DNA from: Sipunculus nudus
Taxonomy: Eukaryota > Annelida > Sipuncula > Golfingiida > Sipunculidae
Reading direction: 5' to 3'
Length of the DNA: 64,000 nucleotides
NCBI GenBank assembly: GCA_026874595.1
Contig: CM049318.1
Location: forward strand, 10,957,241-11,021,240
Part shown: positions 27,301 to 42,300 of the stretch, one piece after another
Position numbering within the stretch: the stretch's first letter is position 1
Layout: each line of letters begins with the position of its first letter
Translations under genes and position numbers: made by a program
The notes under the pieces: generated by a model
What the model saw: the letters and a program-made list of their open reading frames with translations, nothing else
Told to the model about the DNA's origin: nothing
Databases searched by the model: none

Positions 27301-30300
27301 AGCTGTGGTGCCCTGTGTACCAGCTGTTGTAGTTCCAGTGAACACAGGCAGAGTTGTTGTCATTGTCTCTTCCTTCGCTCCAGTTGTTGTTGCAACTCCA
27401 GTAGTTGTTGTGGCTGGGGTTGATGGAGTAGTTGTTGTTATGACTGTTGGTGTCACTGTAGTTACAGTTGTTCTGGTTGTTGTTACTATAAAGAAGAAAC
27501 AAACATATATCAATGTTTTATCACAAACCTCTTGTCAGCAGGAATCTCTTTTTGCAGGTACTAGTTTTGGTCTTCAATGGTGACCACCATTAGGGAACCA
27601 CTAAATACTAAGATAAGAAACATTGCAAGCCAATTGTACCTGGGCCTACATCAAAAACTATTGATTTACATCGCCTAAAAAATTAGTATGCGCATAGTTG
27701 CCTAGGAACAATGTAAAATTAAGTTGACCTCTTCCAAAATAAAGAAAAAGATAAAAAGTTTATAAAGTACAGCTTTACTCAACATTATTATTAATAATAA
27801 ATCACATTTACACTGTGCACTTGATTTGAATATAAATTTATTTTGATACAAATCACAAGGATTAATGGTAAGGTTTAAAATTTGTACAGGTTAAGTACTC
27901 ATTATTATAATATTCAAGGGAGCAAAGAACATCATAGTTAGGTATTCTTGATTACTCACATTTCTTTTCAACACAGGCAGTAACAGCAATCTTGACATTG
28001 GTAAATTCAGTATCTGTGTCTGATGTTGCCTCCTCCAGAACAATTCGCACTGCAACAGCAACTGTGTTGTCCAGGACAATAGTGTCACCTTCTTTTGTTC
28101 CAGAGACAGGAACAAATGGTCCACCTTCTTCCTTCTGCACCTCAACAGAGAAAGTCTTGATATTGTCACCAGTCACCTTGACCTTTGTGACTTCAACAGG
28201 GGTATCCCCTAGTTTTACTGTGATGTTGGGCTTCTTCTCCTCAGTGCCTGGTGTAGCCACTGGGATAGACAATCCTCCAGTGCTGTCAGTTCCTCGCAGC
28301 TGATCCTTCTCATCATCAGTGTATGGTCTTGAGGTTGGGGTATCAACCTCTATGTCTGATGTTGGGATGTACTGTGGACTCTCCATACCATTCACCTTTA
28401 TACATTCCTCTGCAAGAAATATGAAAATAAGCATCTTTAGTATTTTAATGCTATTGTGGTTGTTTTGTGGGTACTTGAGTCAATTACTCTGTCATCATAC
28501 TGAATGTTATAGTTTGGCACAGATTCATCTATGTTAATGTGGTCAAATATTTGTTAAGTGATTTTATGAGACATAACATAAATATAATGGTGCAGGAGAA
28601 ATAAATATTTTATATGTTTACCTTTAGTAGTTGTTTTGACAGTTGTGGTTGTTGTGATAACAGTTGTTGCTACTGTGGTGGTGCCAGTTGTACTTGGTGT
28701 GCCAGTTGTTGGTGTTCTACTGGTGACTGTTCCAGCTGTTGTTGTTCCAGCTGTGGTTGTTCCCGTTGTGGTAGTTCCTGCTGTGGTTGTTCCTGCTGTG
28801 GTTGTTCCAGCTGTTGGTGTTCCACTGGTGACTGTTCCTTGTGTGGTTGTTCCAGCAGTGGTTGTCCCTTGTGTGGTTGTTCCTGCTGTGGTTGTTCCTG
28901 ATGCAGTTGTTCCAGCTGTGGTTGTTCCAGCTGTGGTTGTTCCTGCTGTGGTTGTTTCAGATGGTGTACTACCAGTTGTTGTTCCAGCTGTGGTTGTTCC
29001 TGCTGTTGTTGTTCCAGCTGTGGTTGTTCCTGATGCAGTTGTTCCAGCTGTGGTTGTTTCTGATGGTGTACTACCAGTTGTTGTTCCAGCTGTGGTTGTT
29101 CCTGCTGTGGTTGTTCCTGCTGTTGTTGTTCCAGCTGTGGTTGTTCCTGCTGTGGTTGTTCCTGATGCAGTTGTTCCAGCTGTGGTTGTTTCTGATGGTG
29201 TACTACCAGTTGTTGTTCCAGCTGTGGTTGTTCCAGCTGTGGTTGTCTCTGGTGCTGTTACAGGTGTGGTTGTTGTCTCAGTAATTCTCTGAGTTGTTAC
29301 AGTTGTCGTCGAGAAAACTGTTGTTGTTGTAACTAAAGGGAAAGGTAAAACATAATGTGTTTATTGCTATTAGCATTAGCAAATATATAGGGAAAAGATC
29401 TGGAAAACATTTGAAGTAACAGCTATGAAAATGGCCAATCAAAATTTGGTTGAATATAGATTTGGAAAAAATATCAACCTAAACTGATCCTTATTAATTA
29501 ATACTAATCCTGACTGAAGCCAATTTCAAGCATTTTTCAATATTATGAACATATGTGCAGCATGTGTGCAGGAGTGTCATCATGTACTAGTTTTCTTTAA
29601 ATTTATTTATTATATGAAAGAACTCATATTTATCATATGATCCAAATAGAGTGGTCCAAATCTAAATGTCAGTTCTGTCAGCAAACCTTGATCTGAACAA
29701 GCATCTGTACACACATACATACCCTCTGGTTCAAAGCAGGCAAATACACTGGCGGTCATGTTGTAAGGTTTGCTAGGATCAACAGGTCCAGATGGTATAA
29801 TCTTGACTGCTGTGGCCTTGACCTGAGGTTCAAACTTGACAACTCTGTTTGTAGAAGTTGAGGCCACTGGTACATCCTCAAATGTGGAAGATCCAGGCTT
29901 CCTGATTTGAACTTTGAAATCTTTGATGTTGGCAGTTTCAGGAATCTCAACACGGTCTACTTCAACACCCTGGAAGTTCAGACAAAGGGTTGTAAGGCTT
30001 TTCTTTTCAATTATTGAGGTTCTTACTTTATCAAAAAAATATGTTTACTTTGCAAATAACCTGCCTGCTATCAAGGGACTTCATGAAAAACTACATGAGA
30101 TACATCAACAAGTAGGTCATGGTATAATATATACATTTTTATTGTGTAAAGAAAATGTCTGCAAAGGTAAGCATGAGCCCCATTTCTATATACTTGCTCA
30201 TCTGTTTTTTTCCATAACTTCTTTGTAAAATCCACTAAGTCTTACATATTTTGCTCCAGGGACAAATCAGACAAATATGGCCATTGTGTGACAGCAAAAT

Positions 30301-33300
30301 AAAACTCTTCCTTGTTTGAAATCCCATAAAATTAATTCAAAATATACATGATAAAACAGACACACAACACTGCAATATTTCTACCAAAGCTAATGACCCT
30401 GAACTAGATACATTTGAAGGTAAACAGTGATGCAGTCATAATGGTTATTGTATAACACCTTTGTTATGTGATATGCCTGTCTCTCCTGGAGGACAGAAAT
30501 TAACAGATATCAGACCACTTGCAATGATGTCATCATTTTAAAAGCTGTTCCTACACTATTTAATGCCATCCCAGCACAACATAGTCAATATGTTTATTTA
30601 TATTTATCTGAATAACATATCACTCATACTCTGTGATAACAGCTGCATTGCAGTTCCTGACAAAATAAATTTGAAAGAAGGCAAAAATTAGGTTGACAAG
30701 GGTGTTGGGTTAGATTATGATATTTACACTTCTCATACATCATAAGCAGCTAATTTTCCAGTAGTTTTCCAAGGTTTTCCAAGATGCAAATCTTATAGTT
30801 CAGGGACCTACAGAGGCTTCAGAATTGATAAAGAAAGTAGGGCCTATTGATTCCCAGTAAAATTTCACCAATACAGAAGAATTCAGTAACATACAGTGAT
30901 CAAAATACCAGTATCCACACAGTGTAAGGTTTTGCCCATTCTCATGAAATACAAAAAAATAATAATTTACAAAAGTGAAAAAAAAAAATGATATTTGTAC
31001 ATGGTTTACTCCACTGCAGAAATACTGGTCTATAAATCATATATCCATCTGAGATTTTCAAGTGATTTCAAGAATATCAACAGATGATGCATAAAAAAAG
31101 CCAGTATTTTCTAGGAATGGGGACCTTAGGTTAAATTCTCATGATTATTTAGTATGAAGCATGCATTTTTTAACACTTTTCAGTAGATTTTTTTTAGATT
31201 GAAGTAATTTCCTGTCTTTTTCAATGCAATTTATTGACCCTTAAGGGGTCACATTTACAGACTTCAGTTATCCCAGGTGTCAACTGGTCCTATCAAAATA
31301 GTTTAGAACCGCTGGTGTGCCTCTCCCCGAAGAAACCTGCCATGGTGTACACACAGTTAGACATATCTAGTTCCCTCCGAGTTTACAACCATGGAAAACG
31401 ATGCAAGCTCAATACCAGAAAGCATAGGTGCCTGTTAATCATCTCATACATGTTAGGATTCCAGCATGTGCTATCTCCTCCCACTGTCAAATAAAACACA
31501 CATCTCCCTGCGCACACGCTCATTATTCAGACATGCAGACAAGTCTGCCAACCAGGCCTGTTGTGTGCAGTTTCAATGAAGATGCTTTAAATAATCAAGT
31601 AAACATACCTCATCTGGGAGCCTGACTGTCAGTTCTACTGGACTGTCTGATGGAACCTTAAATCCTGGACCATCAGGCCTTGAATCAGGAGCTTGGCTTC
31701 CCTCCACGCCAGGTACGTTGCTTGTGATGTCGTCATCAGCAATAAGTGCAGGCCTGTTCATTCCATTCGTTGCAGGACAACTCACTATTGAAAAACAAAG
31801 GTACTGTTTTGCAGATCGGCAAGAAATTCAGGGAATTTTTTTTTAATGTTCTGTAACCATGAAAGCTATATGGTATATACTAAGCATAGAAAAGCCCCTA
31901 ATTGAACTATTTTTTTTTTCTTATTTGTTTTATCGGTTCCCATTCTTTTACTACAAAATATTCTAGTATTTTCCATTAAAATCATATCCTAATCATAACC
32001 TAAAAATGATTAAATACACAAGAAACCTTTTTGTTTCAAGTCAATTGCAAAGGTTATTCAGATAAGGAAGGACTAACTGTTCCAGGCTATGTATTTAAAG
32101 TTAATCAAATGTTTATGTTAAATTGAAAAAACACACAATGTATGCCATATGAAAGATACCAGTTAAATGCCTTCCTTTCTCATTCATTTGCAATACTGAT
32201 TTTTCGGCACTTTGAAAGAAATTCTGCAGATCATGATTTTATAGAATTATTAAAACTCTATCAAGTAGTGAAGTCTTGCCTATTGTACCCTTCAGGTGTT
32301 ACTTGATTGGTTTGTCCACTGGAAACTTTATGCCAAAAGTTATGGACAGCTTTGAAAAAGAAACTTTTTTAAAAATTAGGGAAACACCAAAAGTACAAAA
32401 TTCTGGAGCTGTGAATAAGGGCTATGGTTGTTACCATATTTACACGTGTATAAGACAGCACCATGTATAAGACGACCCCTAATTTTGAGCCTAAAATTTT
32501 TGTACAAATTATTTTTCAACATCATGGTGGTTAGGTCAATAGTAGTGTCTGTAAATGCATCCTGGTCCTACTTCCCATCTATGTCTAAACAGAACAAAAC
32601 TGTTCATGCTACAAAAGTAAAAAAAAAAATATTATGAATGAATACCTGATGTTGAGGTTGTGGAAACCACTGGTGTTGTGGTGACACTGATCTCGGGTGT
32701 GGTTGTACTTGGCACCGTGGTGGCCGGAGTGGTGCTTTCTGTCACAGTGCTGCTGGGGGTGGTTGGTGCTGCAGACGTCGTTGGGGCACTGGGTGTTGTA
32801 CCTTTTATACGGAACAGAAAAATGTTAACCTCTTTCACAGATGAAACTTCTCATTTATCACACTAACTTATGCTTAATGATATGCATTTAGAAAAACCTG
32901 AATTAGACTGACTGCACCTTTTGAAATGTACATGAAATATGTAGATTCAAAACACACCAACACTGCTGAAAAAAAAGTGAAATACAGTTGAAATAATGGT
33001 AAGCAGAGTCTAAGGTTGTTCTGATGAATTTTTTACAAATGCATAAAAAGACCAACTGTACTTTATTAACAGATTAGGCAACTTAACTCAAATAAGTGAT
33101 AACCCATATTTGCCAAAGTGTCATCTCTTGATAATAAGACCTGTATTGATTAAACAGTAAAACTACCTGTGGTGACCCCGGTGGTTAAGCTTGTGGTTGT
33201 TCCCTCAGTCGTGGCCTCTGTGGTGCTCACTGATGGTGAAGGAGATGTAGAAGGAGCAGTAGGGCTTTGCTGAGTGGGTGTTTGTGGACGTGTGGTGGTA

Positions 33301-36300
33301 GAACCTCCCACTGTTGTTGTGACCTCTGTGACAGGGCTGGTAGTTGTTGATCCAGGAACAGATGTGGTAGGAGAAACTGTAAAGATAAAACAAATATTTA
33401 TACTGCACTTTGAGAGGACAAACAATAAAGTTCATGCATATTAGTGGAACTAAGAACAATCCTAATTCTCTATTTTATATAAAATTCTGTGGTTACTAAT
33501 GCTTTTTATATCTAGTAGATATTTAAAATATTACCTGCAGTTGTTGTAACAGCTGTGGTGCCAGTTGTTCCAGCTGTGGTTCCAGTTGTGCCTGATGTGG
33601 TGCCAGTTGTGCGACCTGTGGTGCCAGTTGTGCCTGGTGTGGTGCCAGTTGTGCGACCTGTGGTTCCAGTTGTGCCTGGTGTGGTGGCAGTTGGGCTACC
33701 TGTGGAGCCTGGTGTGCTAACTGTGGTGCCAGCTGTGCTAACTGTAGTGCCTGTTGTTCCTGCTGTTGTGCTGGCAGTTGTGCTAGGTGGTGAAGTGGTA
33801 CCAGAAGTGGTTGGAGAAACAGTAGTGCCAGCTGTAGTGGTGGCAGCAGTTGTACCAGCTGTGCTGCCTGTTGAACCAGCTGTAGTACTAGATGTACTTC
33901 CTGTGGTGCCAGTTGTACCAGCTGTGGTGCTCTCTGTACCAGCTGTTGTAGTTCCAGTGAACACTGGAAGGGTTGTTGTTCTCGTTTCCTCCTTTGCTCC
34001 AGTTGTTGTTGCAACTCCAGTAGTTGTTGTAGCTGCTGTTGATGGAGTAGTTGTTGTTCCTGTAGCTGTGGTTGAGCCTGGAGTACTTGTAGCTGGTGTA
34101 GTTGGAGAGGTTGGCCCTGTGGTTGGTGCTGTGGTTCCTGGAGTGGTGCTTGGAGGAGTGAATGTCGAAAATCCTGATGTACCTTCACCACCTGTGGTTG
34201 TTGGAGATGTTGCTCCGGTTGTGGTTCCAGCAGTTGTACCAGCTGTGGTGGCAAATGTACTTCCTGTGGTGCCAGTTGTACCAGCTGTGGTGCTTGGAGG
34301 AGTGAATGTTGAAAATCCTGAAGTTCCCTCACCACCTGTGGTTGTGGGAGCTGTGGCTCCTGTTGTGGTTCCAGCAGTTGTACCAGCTGTTGTGCTTGTT
34401 GTGGCTCCTGTTGTAAATACTTCGGTTGCTGTTGTTCCTTCTCCTTCTGTTGTTGTCACAGCAACTGTTGTTGTTTCGACTACAATATATAAAGATTTCA
34501 TAGTGTTAACTTTCATACTGTTGATCCTCCATTTGTTTAACTATATAAGATTTAGGAAAACTACATCAACACTTTAGATCCATTGGATGCATCTGAATAA
34601 AATACTACCTTATTTAATTTTATGTCAATTTGAGAGAAGCTAACAAGTAATATTGAACCCCTTTAGACAAATATAGTGTCTGGTGATTATAGTTTTGTTA
34701 TTGACACTTATATTACAAGCGTATTTTAGAGTATTTTACTTTTTTCACCTGTCTGTGTCACTAACTTAAATTAAAAAAAATCCTCAATTTATATACCTCC
34801 TTTCTCAAAACAGGCATGGATCTTCATTGTAGCATCCCAAGTAGTAACACTGGTATCTCTTGGCTCCAAGAAGGTGATACGAACTTGGTCAATGTTTTCC
34901 ATTTTGTTGAAGGAAATAGGTAGGTTGTCTCCATTGGCATCAACTTCAATTTCATATTCTCTCTCTTCTAATATTTCATTTGAATCGCTGAGGAATTCCA
35001 CTCTAACCTTCTTGACGTTTCCAGTGACGGTGATTTTCTGCACCTTCACTGTGCTGCTGCTATCCGGTGTAAAATCTATTTTAGTGATAACATTTGTAGT
35101 TGTTGGGGCACTCAGGCCTCCGTTTGCCTCATTGCTAGGACGGAGATCCTCTCCTGACAGGTCACTTGGTGTCATCTCAATCTGTTCAGGGCTGATGACT
35201 GTATGATCATCCATGCCCTCAGTTATGTCACACACAGACACTGGAAGATTCATACATAAAAACCACATTCAGTGCTGCAACACTTAAATTATTTATGCAA
35301 ATATAAAGGTAAAACAAGTCTGATAAAATTGTAAATTGTACCCAAAATACACAACATTTTTGTTGAATGTTTCTGCAGATGCGCTGCTTAAATCTTCTGA
35401 AATGATATCCACAGTAATGTCAAAAGACGCCTCACAAGTCCTAAGTATTGAATATTTCACAATAAATACATGCACATTACGTAATAACAGTGAAAGTAGA
35501 CCTCATATTCTCACCATGTAATCAATTGAATGTATGAAGAGTGTAAAATCTTGAAGATGATGATTAGTCTTTCAGGATAAAAGTTAGATTCTTAAACAAG
35601 TGGGCCATGATGCTTAGCAAATTTGATATACAGGTGATGCATGTATTAATTATAAATGTTATGATCTGGTGAAAAATATTTGTTAAGGAACCTTGAACAA
35701 TGGATAAAACAACTTTAAGAGTGCTCAAAATTGGATCAAAGGCCTTAGAAAACAGGATATAGCAACCTATTCAGGTTTCTGAGAAAGTTTTACCAAGAAC
35801 TCTCTAGTTGTTATGTTCTATATCCAACTGCTACAATATATGTCCATCCAACTTATCTGGTGCTAAATGCTCACAGAATATGGGTTACAGTGACTTAATT
35901 TAGGATTTCTAAAAAGATATTAGAGGCCCAACATGGATCTTCATTAAATTAGAAGTTTCTGAGTCCTACGATTTGTGCCCATCTGACTAATAGGGTGCTA
36001 AAATCATGTTCTGTCACAAAGCTCATAGAATATAGTCACAGTGACCTTATTTTGGTTGTCCAAGGAGACATTGCAATCACCTTTTTGGGTCGACCATAAA
36101 TTATGGCCATGACTGAATTTCTGGATTTTTTACTTGTACCTCACAGAATAAAGGGCATCATGAGCTCATCTCAGGTGCTGAAGGAGATTTGCCCGAGACC
36201 TACTTGAATTTCAGTTAGAAGGCACATGATTTGTGCCCTCTTACATTAATTCACATTATTAAAATCTTGTTTTTTTTCCCAATAACTCACAAAATATATG

Positions 36301-39300
36301 TCACAGTGACCTAATTTGAAGATCTAAAGGAGACTTGCAAAGGACATTTATGTTTTTTTACAATAGAATTTTCTAAGTCTGACAGTTAAGATTTGTGCCC
36401 ATGCATATGACATTCAGGGTGTCCATATGATGTCTTTTTTCTATAGCTCGCAGAATATAGATCACAGTGACCTAATTTCATGTTTCCATGGACATTTGCC
36501 CAGGACCTCATTAAATGTTACATTAGAAGATTCTAGACCTTAAGGATACAATTTTTGCCCTGTTTGTCTTTGTGCTCAAAAATGTTTTCTGCCTGCAGGT
36601 CTCAGAATATAGGTCACCATGACCTAATATCAAGTTTCCAAGGAGATTTGCCAAGAATCTCTCTGGATGTTATGCTAGAAGATTCTAGGCCTCACAGATA
36701 CAATTTGTGCCCATCTGACATTCAGGGTGCTCATGTGACATCTTTTTCCTATAGGTTGCAGAACATAGGACACACGGACCTTATATCTTGAATCAGGGTT
36801 TTTTTTATCTATGGTTATTGTATAAGATGTCTCAAATGTAACAAATATGGGCACTCTATTTAACCTTTAATATTTGCTGATGGGGCTTTAATGACCTAAC
36901 TCCAACATAATAACAAACGACCCATGGGTCACATTGCTCAGCTGAATTTTGGGAAATATTAGCAACTGCACAATATTTTTATTGAGAGAAAGGCTCTCTG
37001 TGGTATTAACTGTAGACAGCCTGATCAAGCTCAACAAGAGAAGGGGCTTTCCGGGGTGATGGGATTACATAACATCAGCCTGGGCAGCATAGAGAACTGT
37101 ATTGAAAGACCTATACAGTGACCAAAGTGGGCTGCATGACAATGTATGGTAATACAACAAGAGCCTCTAAAAGACTTCAATAACAAGCCTAATTTTGCAG
37201 CTTTTATTTTCAATTTTCAGATTTTAACAGATTAAATCCTTGTGTGTACATGCTGTGAAAATTTAATCCACAGTACTTACAGGAAAATACGTGCCGTGGC
37301 CAAAGTTGGACAAAAGTTAAGGTACTGATTTTATATTTATGCTTATGACTTAAAAAAATTACAAAATCCAGATCTAATTTTGGGTATACAACTGAATCTT
37401 GATTAAATGAAGTTATATCCCTGAAAAAGAGTTTCTAGCTTCAGCAATTCTTATGTTGAATGACTAAATATATTTCCTGATTTTTTACAAGGTGCATTAT
37501 GTTTGGGCCAATAACTTCAAAAATTACGCAATACTGACCTAATTTTTGGTATGTACATATGAAATGTATGGAAGAATATGTGTATTTACTATGAACAAAT
37601 TCAGATCAGTGGTTTTGATATTAGGCAGTGTTGAACTGTAACAATGGGTTTTAATGGAAAACGGAGGTTTTTCCATAATACCTGGAAGGAACAAAGTCTT
37701 AGTGACCCATTTTTCAGTATGGTAGGAGATTTGGTGGACATCTAACTGTATGCAAATTTTTGGATTTGTATGTCCAATGGTCTCAAAATGTGCCTTGTTA
37801 ACAGACAGGCAGCCGGATATACGATGGACAAAGGACCATGACTATAGCTCAGATGACTTGTAGTCAGCTGAGCTAATAAGGTAGCACAACATAGATATTT
37901 ACATCTTCTTTCTGTATAATATAAAACAGGAAATTAGAATGACAAAGGCCAGATGGGCAGAAGAATGGAAGGATATGCAACATCAGTCAATATGCCTTAG
38001 CAAAAAAGATTCCATACATGAGGATTATCTCTGAATAAGATATAATAAAACTGACCGGTAGTGGAAACTACAGTAGTGCCAGGTGTAGTTGTCTGTGGTG
38101 CAGTTGTGGTGGTAGCTAGGCCAGTGGTGGTGGTTACCGGGCCAGTTGTGGTGGTACCTGGGCCAGTTGTGGTTGTTGCCGGGCCAGTTGTGGTGGTACC
38201 TGGGCCAGTTGTGGTTGTTGCTTGGCCAGTTGTGGTGGTGGCTGGGCCAGTCGTGGTAGTACCTGGGCCAGTTGTGGTAGTGCCTGGGCCAGTAGTGGTT
38301 GTTGCTGGGCCAGTTGTGGTGGTGCCTGGGCCAGTTGTGGTTGTTGCTGGGCCAGTTGTGGTGGTTCCTGGGACAGTGGTGGTTGTTGCTGGGCCAGTTG
38401 TGGTAGTGCCTGGGCCAGTTGTGGTTGTTGCTGGGCCAGTTGTGGTGGTGCCTGGGCCTGTTGTGGTGGTGCCTGGGCCAGTCGTGGTTGTTGCTGGGCC
38501 AGTTGTGGTGGTTCCTGGGACAGTGGTGGTTGTGCCTGGGCCAGTTGTGGTAGTGCCTGGGCCAGTTGTGGTTGTTGCTGGGCCAGTTGTTGTTGTTGCT
38601 GGGCCAGTTGTGGTGGTGCCTGGGCCTGTTGTGGTAACCTCTCCAGCTGTTGTGGTTTCCACAGGTAGTCCAGTTGTGGTAGAAACTGGGGCAGTTGTTG
38701 TGAAAGTAGTCACCGTGGTAGAGGAACTGAGTGTCACTGTGAAAATTAAAGAAAAACAAAAATGGTCCAAGAGTTCAAATACTGGAAAAAAAATGCAGTC
38801 AACATGACTGAGTTCCCACATGATTTTACCTTGAATTGTTATGCACCAACACAATTCCATGTTGTTACTGATATGGATATTTCCTAAACATTTCCTGTCA
38901 TAAACTGCTAAATGGGTGTTTGTTTATTTCAACATAAGAAATTTAAGCACTGGAAGTGGCAAAGGATTAAACTAATAGCTCCCTTCAAGTACACAAGTTC
39001 TGACCTGTGGATGTAGATGGAGCAGTTGCTGTAGTTGATCCAGGTGGTGTTGTTCCTGAGGTCAAGGGTGTGGATTGTCCTGGTGTTGTGCTAGTGCCAG
39101 CAGTTGTAGTTGATGAGGTGCCCGTGGTCTGCTGAGTTGGGAATGTAGGCCGCTCAGTGGTTGTGGTACCAGATGTGGTTCCAGATGTGGTAGTGCTTGC
39201 AGTTGAAGATCTGGTAAATGTTACAAATGGAGTTGTCCCTTCACCTTGTGTGGTTCCAGCTGTGGTGCTTGGCGTAGTGGTACCAGCTTCAGTTGTTCCA

Positions 39301-42300
39301 GCAGTGGTGCCTGGAGTAGTGGTACCAGCTTCAGTTGTTCCAGCTGTGGTGCTTGGAGTGGTGGTACCAGCTTCAGTTGTTCCAGCTGTGGTGCTTGGAG
39401 TGGTGGTACCAGATTGTGTTGTTCCAGCTGTGGTGCTTGGAGTAGTGGTACCAGGTGCTGAAGTTGTTGTAGCCATTTCACTGGTGGTTGTACGTGATAT
39501 AACAGTTGTAGTTTCCACAGCTATAAAACATTTAATGAACAGAATTAAACAAAATATCAGTACATGCATTTTGAAAAAGTAAAGGTACTGTATTTCCTTG
39601 AATTTACACCTGGGCGTTTATTTTTTTCAGACGATTCTTTCACCCTGTTTCTAAACAAGGTCAGCTTCTATTTAAGGCCAGCATTTATTAAAAATGACAG
39701 TATCGGGCTCATCAGACAAAACTTAAAAATAAAACACGTCAAAACAAAAAAACACATCGGTCACTTCCCAGGGACACAAGTGAAAACATTACCGGAACAA
39801 GGATTGTGTTTATAAAATTTCCTTAGATGCCAAAGGGATATGGGACACATGCAATCTCCACAATCATGCACGATAATTCAAATTTACAGTGAATCAGTTG
39901 TCAACAGTTGTCAACAAGAATCTATCTGTGTTGGCCTCTCGAAACCCTGGCGTTTCATGTTGCTGTTCCATTTATTTCACACCATGCAGTTGGTAACATT
40001 TTTTCCCTCTGAACACAGGATGGCTCTTCCATTAAAGTGCACCACACACAACTAGTATCTATATACGGGGGTGTACTTGTAACGGCACAGCGTAATTAAT
40101 TTTCATACACTTTCCTTCCGTCTTTTGACTATTTTAGCTAGACACAGCGTATTCAAGCATTTATGACCTTCTATACACCAAACATAGGGTGGCTTTTCCA
40201 TTAACTGTACGCCGCGTACAACTGGTAATATTTAATCCATCGAAATAAGGCAGGGTTTGTATGTATAAGGGCAGTGCATTATTAGTTTTCATGACACTGT
40301 CTTTCTGACTTTAACTGAGTCAGCTTGACACAGCTTATTCAAACGATTCCGACCTGGTATATACTGGTATGTGACATTTACTGCAGAGAATATTCCATTG
40401 CATCTATAGTTGTGGACAAAAGTAAATATTATTTTAATTATTAAGTTTATCTCAGAAGTGTGGTTTGGTAACGCTGGGGGCGCACTTAAAAGCACCTAAA
40501 AAATTAAAGCAAGGAGTGTTATTTGGCTTGACAGTATAGCTTCAAACTGTATCCCTTCACATCATCACTTGGTGCCTCCATGCTACACAAGATATATGTG
40601 CCCAAACGTATTTGAACATTTGTGTTCAACCAGAGGTAAACTCCCACTGTACCAAGTTGTACTGCTTGCAAGCAGTACTATTTTTATGCAGCTTAACAGC
40701 AATGATAGTGTTAGCCTTTATTAGTGATAGTGTAGCGTTTATTGGAACCAGTGATCGGCTTTAATCATAATGGACAAATCAGAAACATTTGGTGTCTCTT
40801 ATGAAAACAGGCATACACTTAAGAAAAAAAAGAAAGATTAACAGAGGATTTAAGCATATTATCAACACAAACACAAACCAAAATTCATACAATCACCAGT
40901 CAATTTGACTGGTAAATGCACCAATTATAGTGACGGGAAAAGACATCTCACGAGAAACATGGAAACTATTCTGACACCAGGCCTCTGAACAAGACCAGCG
41001 TCAATTAAAGGCCAGCATTTGTTTTTCTTGGACATTGTTTTGCCCCAGCAACTAAATAAGGCAGGCACTATTTAAGGCCCAGCATCTGTTCAAGGAAATA
41101 CAGTATTGACAAACTGATTGTTGTATTTTTATTTTCATATTGGCCCAGGATAACAATATGTCATAAATATGAGTACCTATCTTTTTATTAGATTTACAAG
41201 TTAGGTGCTTAATAAAAAAAAAATATGACAAAAGTTACCTTGTGGTTTGAAGCAAGCATCAACTCCAAGGGTCATATTCATGACAGTGACACCTGAGGGT
41301 GGTACTGGCACTACAACAATTTGACGGGAGACTGGTGCAGGCGTCAGATCAATTTTACCGTCAGCAGTGACAGGGTATGTTCCAATGAGATTCATATCAG
41401 CACTGTCTGGGTTTTGTTTTGAATAAATCTTCACCTCCTTCACAGAATTATCCAAACTGTCCACTGTGACACTTCCCACTGGTACTGGTTCCCCGAGTGG
41501 TTCCTTGGTTGTAACGGTGATTACAATACTAGAGTCCTCTTCACCTACTGGTGCTGGTTTAAGCAGTAATCCTGAGCCACCTGGTCGAACTTCTGTTGGC
41601 GCATTCTCTGCACGACCATCAGGTACGACTTCAATGTTTTCATCAGGCACCAGAAGTGGGTTATTCATACCTTCCTCATAATCGCACTTCACTGGAATAC
41701 AAAAAAATGCAGAAACTTGAATTCATTTCTAAAAGTAATTTTTTAAATTGTTTCAAATATTTTTTCAAATAATTTTGTTGCCAAAGAACAGTAAAATCTA
41801 TAGTGTTTTAAACAGATCAGTTAAATATTAGATAATTAAGACTTAGTTCAAAGACTGACCTCATAATGAAAAATTCACCAAAATATTGTTAACAAATGTC
41901 AGCCTTGGTAAACAAATGATACCTACCCTGTGTAGTTGTTGTTACAGTTGTTGTTGTGACCACTGCTGGTGTTGTGGTAGCCTCAGTGGGGGCCTCTGTT
42001 GTAGAACCTGGTGTGCTGGCTGTGGTTGCTGTGGTAGCTCTTGTGGTTGCTGTGGTTGCACTTGTGGTTCCTGTGGTGGCACCTGTGGTTGCTGTTGTCC
42101 TGCTAGGTGTTGAAGCAGTGGTAGAGGTTACTCTTGGTGTTGTGGCTGAAGTACCAGGTGTGGTGCCTGTAGTACCAGGTGTGGTGCCTGTAGTACCAGG
42201 TGTGGTGCCTGTAGTGCCAGCTGTGGTACCAGCTGTGGTGCCTGTAGTGCCAGCTGTGGTGCCTGTAGTGCCAGCTGTGGTGACTGTAGTACCAGGTGTG

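Noticed and set aside
33523-34335. Gln/Leu/Pro-rich minus-strand frames ([13 protein letters not shown] type), also at 21564, 57512, 58085 and 63375
   Set aside because: These are +1 or +2 frame shifts of the PTS exons and do not match junction phases of the neighbours.
35293-35521. Small frames on both strands in intron e23/e24
   Set aside because: No splice borders in the required phase and no similarity to neighbouring exons.
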